From NCBI GenBank assembly GCA_964573885.1, contig CAZNLL010000158.1, positions 1-7,813 of the forward strand: a stretch of 7,813 nucleotides of DNA, written 5' to 3'. The stretch's first letter is position 1. The number at the start of each line of letters is the position of its first letter. The notes under the pieces are model-generated. The model was given only the letters and a program-made list of their open reading frames with translations. It searched no databases and was not told where the DNA came from. This document shows positions 5,803 through 7,813 of this stretch, in pieces. The DNA is from CAZNLL01 sp964573885 (GTDB taxonomy: Bacteria > Desulfobacterota > DSM-4660 > Desulfatiglandales > Desulfatiglandaceae). A program made the position numbers and the translations under genes.

Positions 5803-6939
5803 ATGGCCTGGGATAAAAGAATTACTCGGCGAGGTTTTCTAAAGTCGACGGTTGCAGCCGGTGTTGGGGTTGCGGCTTTTGGGGGCGTGAGAGGAATACT
5901 GAGCGCCGCTTCAAAAGGGTCAGACAAAGTATGGACGATGAAGTACGACTGTTATATTACCCAAACCGCCCCGACAGCTCAACTGGATGATTGGTTCCTT
6001 GACAAGGTGGTGGAGCGAAGCAAAGGACGAATCAAAGTGGAGAAGTATTGGGCATCATCTCTTCACAAGGTCGGGGAACATCTACCGGCCGTGAGAGATG
6101 GCATTTCAGAAATTTCCATGATCAGCTATGGATATTATCCTGCGATGGTACCCCTGAGTCGCGGACTGGAATGGTATTTCAAAGGATGCGATCACTCAGA
6201 TACCCTCCTCAAGGTATGCAGGGACATGTATGCCATGTACAAGCCCCTTCGGAACGAGTGGGAAATCAATAACAACTCGAAGGTACTCTATTTTACCAAC
6301 TGGGACTATTGCCCATTATTAATGAAGGGACCCATCAAAAACGTGGATGGTTTGGCAGGCCTCAAAATCAGGGGGTATGGTGTGGGCGCAGACACCATGG
6401 ACAGATTGGGGGCCAGGGGCATGCCGGTTATCGCGGCCGAGGTCTATCCCTCACTGGAAAGGGGCATCCTGGACGGCGTCTTCGCCTTTTGCTTCATCAC
6501 CGCCGACAAGATGAAGCTCTGCGAACAAGCCCCTTATATCATTGAAATCGGTGCCGGGGCCCATGCACCTACAACGGTTATTATGAACATGGACCTTTGG
6601 AAGGAGCTGCCGACGGACTTGAAGGATGTCTTCAATGAGACGGCAAATGATATTTATGAATGGCGCTATCGGGAGCTCTACGGCAAACTGCTCCATGAAA
6701 GCGTAGACAACATGGTGAAAATCAATGCCAAGTTTTCCAAGTGGCCCGACTCGGAGATAAAGAAGGCAACCCATTTGGTCCAACCCGGTCAGGTCAACGC
6801 GTGGATCAATAAGGTGGCCAAGCCCAAGGGATTCGACGGTGTTGAATTCCAGGCCAAGGTGGACGAATTGATAGCCAAGTATGAGCCTGAGGGCAAGCTG
6901 CCGACCCCCTATGAGATTTGGAAGAAAAAATACGGATAG
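5803..6939 (+). CDS. dctP: TRAP transporter substrate-binding protein DctP, Tat-type signal
   Basis: A 378-residue periplasmic solute-binding protein that captures an organic acid and delivers it to the DctQM membrane complex. It opens with a twin-arginine signal (TRRGFLKS, residues 8-15, then a small-residue hydrophobic stretch to about 36), so it is probably exported folded through Tat; many DctP proteins use Sec. The family hallmarks are LAGLKIRG with R190, the conserved arginine that salt-bridges the substrate carboxylate, and EVYPSLERGILDG (213-225). The ending (YEIWKKKYG) is normal and the protein is full length. It contains six cysteines (50, 129, 139, 170, 230, 240), many for a periplasmic binding protein. 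AAAGGAGG (5787-5794) lies eight bases before the ATG. It is first of a dctP-dctQ-dctM operon; ligand unknown, a carboxylate by family. Confidence 0.93.
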   Translation: MAWDKRITRRGFLKSTVAAGVGVAAFGGVRGILSAASKGSDKVWTMKYDCYITQTAPTAQLDDWFLDKVVERSKGRIKVEKYWASSLHKVGEHLPAVRDGISEISMISYGYYPAMVPLSRGLEWYFKGCDHSDTLLKVCRDMYAMYKPLRNEWEINNNSKVLYFTNWDYCPLLMKGPIKNVDGLAGLKIRGYGVGADTMDRLGARGMPVIAAEVYPSLERGILDGVFAFCFITADKMKLCEQAPYIIEIGAGAHAPTTVIMNMDLWKELPTDLKDVFNETANDIYEWRYRELYGKLLHESVDNMVKINAKFSKWPDSEIKKATHLVQPGQVNAWINKVAKPKGFDGVEFQAKVDELIAKYEPEGKLPTPYEIWKKKYG

Positions 6940-6974
6940 GACGTCTAAGACAATTCTCTGAGGAAATCATCTCG

Positions 6975-7032
6975 AAAGGCGGGCAGGAGGCCGATCACGC
7001 CAAGATGGGTGTGTGGGTATCTTGCCCGCTTT
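6975..7032 (+). repeat. Competing hairpins in the dctP-dctQ spacer
   Basis: A long-range stem pairs AAAGGCGGGCA (6975-6985) with TGCCCGCTTT (7023-7032), with one bulged G and ten base pairs. Inside its loop, CAAGAT (7001-7006) and ATCTTG (7019-7024) form a second 6-bp stem that shares two bases with the first. Placed 36 bp after the dctP stop, the structure could protect the dctP mRNA 3' end or reduce read-through into dctQM, giving more binding protein than membrane subunits. No T-run follows, so it is not a classical terminator. Confidence 0.4.
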
Positions 7033-7081
7033 AAAGGCCTTGAGAACCAGCAGGATCCCTGAAAAATAAAGAGGATCAGCC

Positions 7082-7639
7082 GTGATAGAATACAAAAATC
7101 CGACCTTGTCCGCGGTCACACTCTGGTACCGGCGTTTCTGCACCATTTTCGGAATAGTGGCGGGATTATCACTTATTGTCATGATATTCAGCACCACCCT
7201 CGACACCACTTTGAGGTATATCTTCTCGCGACCCATTCCCGGTGTTTTTGAACTAAACGAAGTGATCCTTGTGGTGTGTGTGTTTATGGGCCTTGCTTGG
7301 ACCCAGATCCAGCGGGGTCATATCCGGGTCGTGCTGGTCCTGAGACGGCTTCCGCCAAAATGGGTCGTCATAGTGGATTTGATCGTGTGGGCGCTATGCC
7401 TCGCCTTTATCATGACCCTGGGGGTTCAAAGCTGTCGGGAGGCCTTGCGTTCATATCAGATCCTGGAATTCCGCTGGGGTTCAGTTCAGATGCCCATCTG
7501 GTGGGCAAAAGCCCTTGTGCCCATCGGGCTTTGGATGATGGGTTTACAGTTGATTATTGATATATGGACGGACATATATCGGCTTATAGGGCGCCTTCCT
7601 TTAAAAGTACCCGACATTGTATCCGAGGATGCCGAATAA
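7082..7639 (+). CDS. dctQ: TRAP transporter small membrane subunit DctQ
   Basis: A 185-residue inner-membrane protein with four hydrophobic segments at about 20-40, 56-76, 94-115 and 138-160, the standard DctQ topology. The family stretch is clear: RYIFSRPIPGVFELNEVI (45-62) then GLAWTQIQRGHIRV (70-83). DctQ pairs with the large DctM channel subunit to import the substrate from DctP, driven by a sodium or proton gradient. The start is GTG 7082, with GAGG at 7071-7074 seven bases upstream. It lies 142 bp after dctP and 34 bp before dctM. Confidence 0.9.
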   Translation: MIEYKNPTLSAVTLWYRRFCTIFGIVAGLSLIVMIFSTTLDTTLRYIFSRPIPGVFELNEVILVVCVFMGLAWTQIQRGHIRVVLVLRRLPPKWVVIVDLIVWALCLAFIMTLGVQSCREALRSYQILEFRWGSVQMPIWWAKALVPIGLWMMGLQLIIDIWTDIYRLIGRLPLKVPDIVSEDAE

Positions 7640-7673
7640 AAACTGAGTGACCAGTGAAAAGGAGATTGGCTCT

Positions 7674-7813
7674 ATGCTGGATCCCGCCGTTGCTGTCGTC
7701 CTGAGTATCATTCTTGTTCTGTTTTTATTGAGTTTTGGAGTTCCTGTTTACGCCTCATTAGGGATTACAGGGGTTTTAGGCTGTCTCGCCATCAAGGGGC
7801 CCCATTTGGCCTT
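7674..7813 (+). CDS. dctM: TRAP transporter large membrane subunit DctM, 5' end only
   Basis: ATG 7674 follows AAGGAG (7659-7664) by nine bases and opens a frame that stays open to the window edge (46 codons). The peptide begins MLDPAVAVVLSIILVLFLLS and continues FGVPVYASLGITGVLGCLA, a hydrophobic helix followed by the 'G-x-P-V-x-x-x-L-G' turn found at the start of DctM. Its position after dctP and dctQ supports the call. About 90% of the expected length (around 430 residues) lies outside the window. Confidence 0.85.
   Translation, partial: MLDPAVAVVLSIILVLFLLSFGVPVYASLGITGVLGCLAIKGPHLA

Noticed and set aside
6967..7236. Minus-strand frame over the dctP-dctQ spacer
   Set aside because: It overlaps the dctQ start antisense and shows no family features.
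1..7813. CRISPR arrays, tRNA genes, transposon ends, toxin-antitoxin or defence genes
   Set aside because: No regularly spaced repeats, cloverleaf sequences, transposase motifs or recognisable defence domains were seen on either strand.

Overview
The window looks like an ordinary chromosomal stretch from a GC-moderate, anaerobe-type proteobacterium. A Desulfobacterota ('deltaproteobacterial') origin is my best guess. It rests on gene style only: two Tat-targeted proteins, a DctP/Q/M TRAP transporter placed beside an acyl-CoA ligase, and a standalone SEC-C protein. No rRNA, tRNA, CRISPR array, insertion sequence or phage gene was seen.

Left part (1-1741). A membrane-anchored strictosidine-synthase/SMP-30-type beta-propeller gene runs leftward off the window edge. 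Divergent from it is a tiny SEC-C zinc-motif protein. Its promoter-like hexamers lie so close to its ATG that the transcript could be leaderless, and a 23-bp inverted repeat overlaps them. Next, on the minus strand, is a decayed pair: the C-terminal remnant of a TPR/adenylate-cyclase-type protein, joined by an ATGA stop/start overlap to a small two-helix membrane protein that needs a one-base correction in a GGGGCCCC run to be intact.

Centre (1742-3486). Two plus-strand genes follow each other closely: a Tat-exported YkuE/YaeI-like metallophosphoesterase with a complete metal-ligand set, and a compact sirtuin. The sirtuin's sequence recalls the eukaryotic SIRT6/7 branch more than the common bacterial CobB type, and its zinc knuckle has a shortened second half (C-x-C).

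Right part (3487-7813). After about 430 bp of AT-rich intergenic DNA, holding a perfect 10-bp inverted repeat next to a strong sigma-70-like promoter, comes an AMP-forming acyl/aryl-CoA ligase. A further 320-bp spacer contains a perfect Shine-Dalgarno sequence with no conventional start codon. The TRAP genes follow: dctP (Tat signal), a 142-bp spacer with competing hairpins, dctQ, and the beginning of dctM, which is cut by the window end. The natural reading is an uptake-and-activation module: the TRAP system imports an organic acid and the ligase converts it to its CoA thioester. The substrate cannot be read from the sequence.

I did not find a convincing new defence or mobile system. The best second-look items are the SIRT6-like sirtuin, the leaderless SEC-C promoter/operator, the frameshifted coupled remnant pair, and the regulatory DNA around the ligase and TRAP genes.
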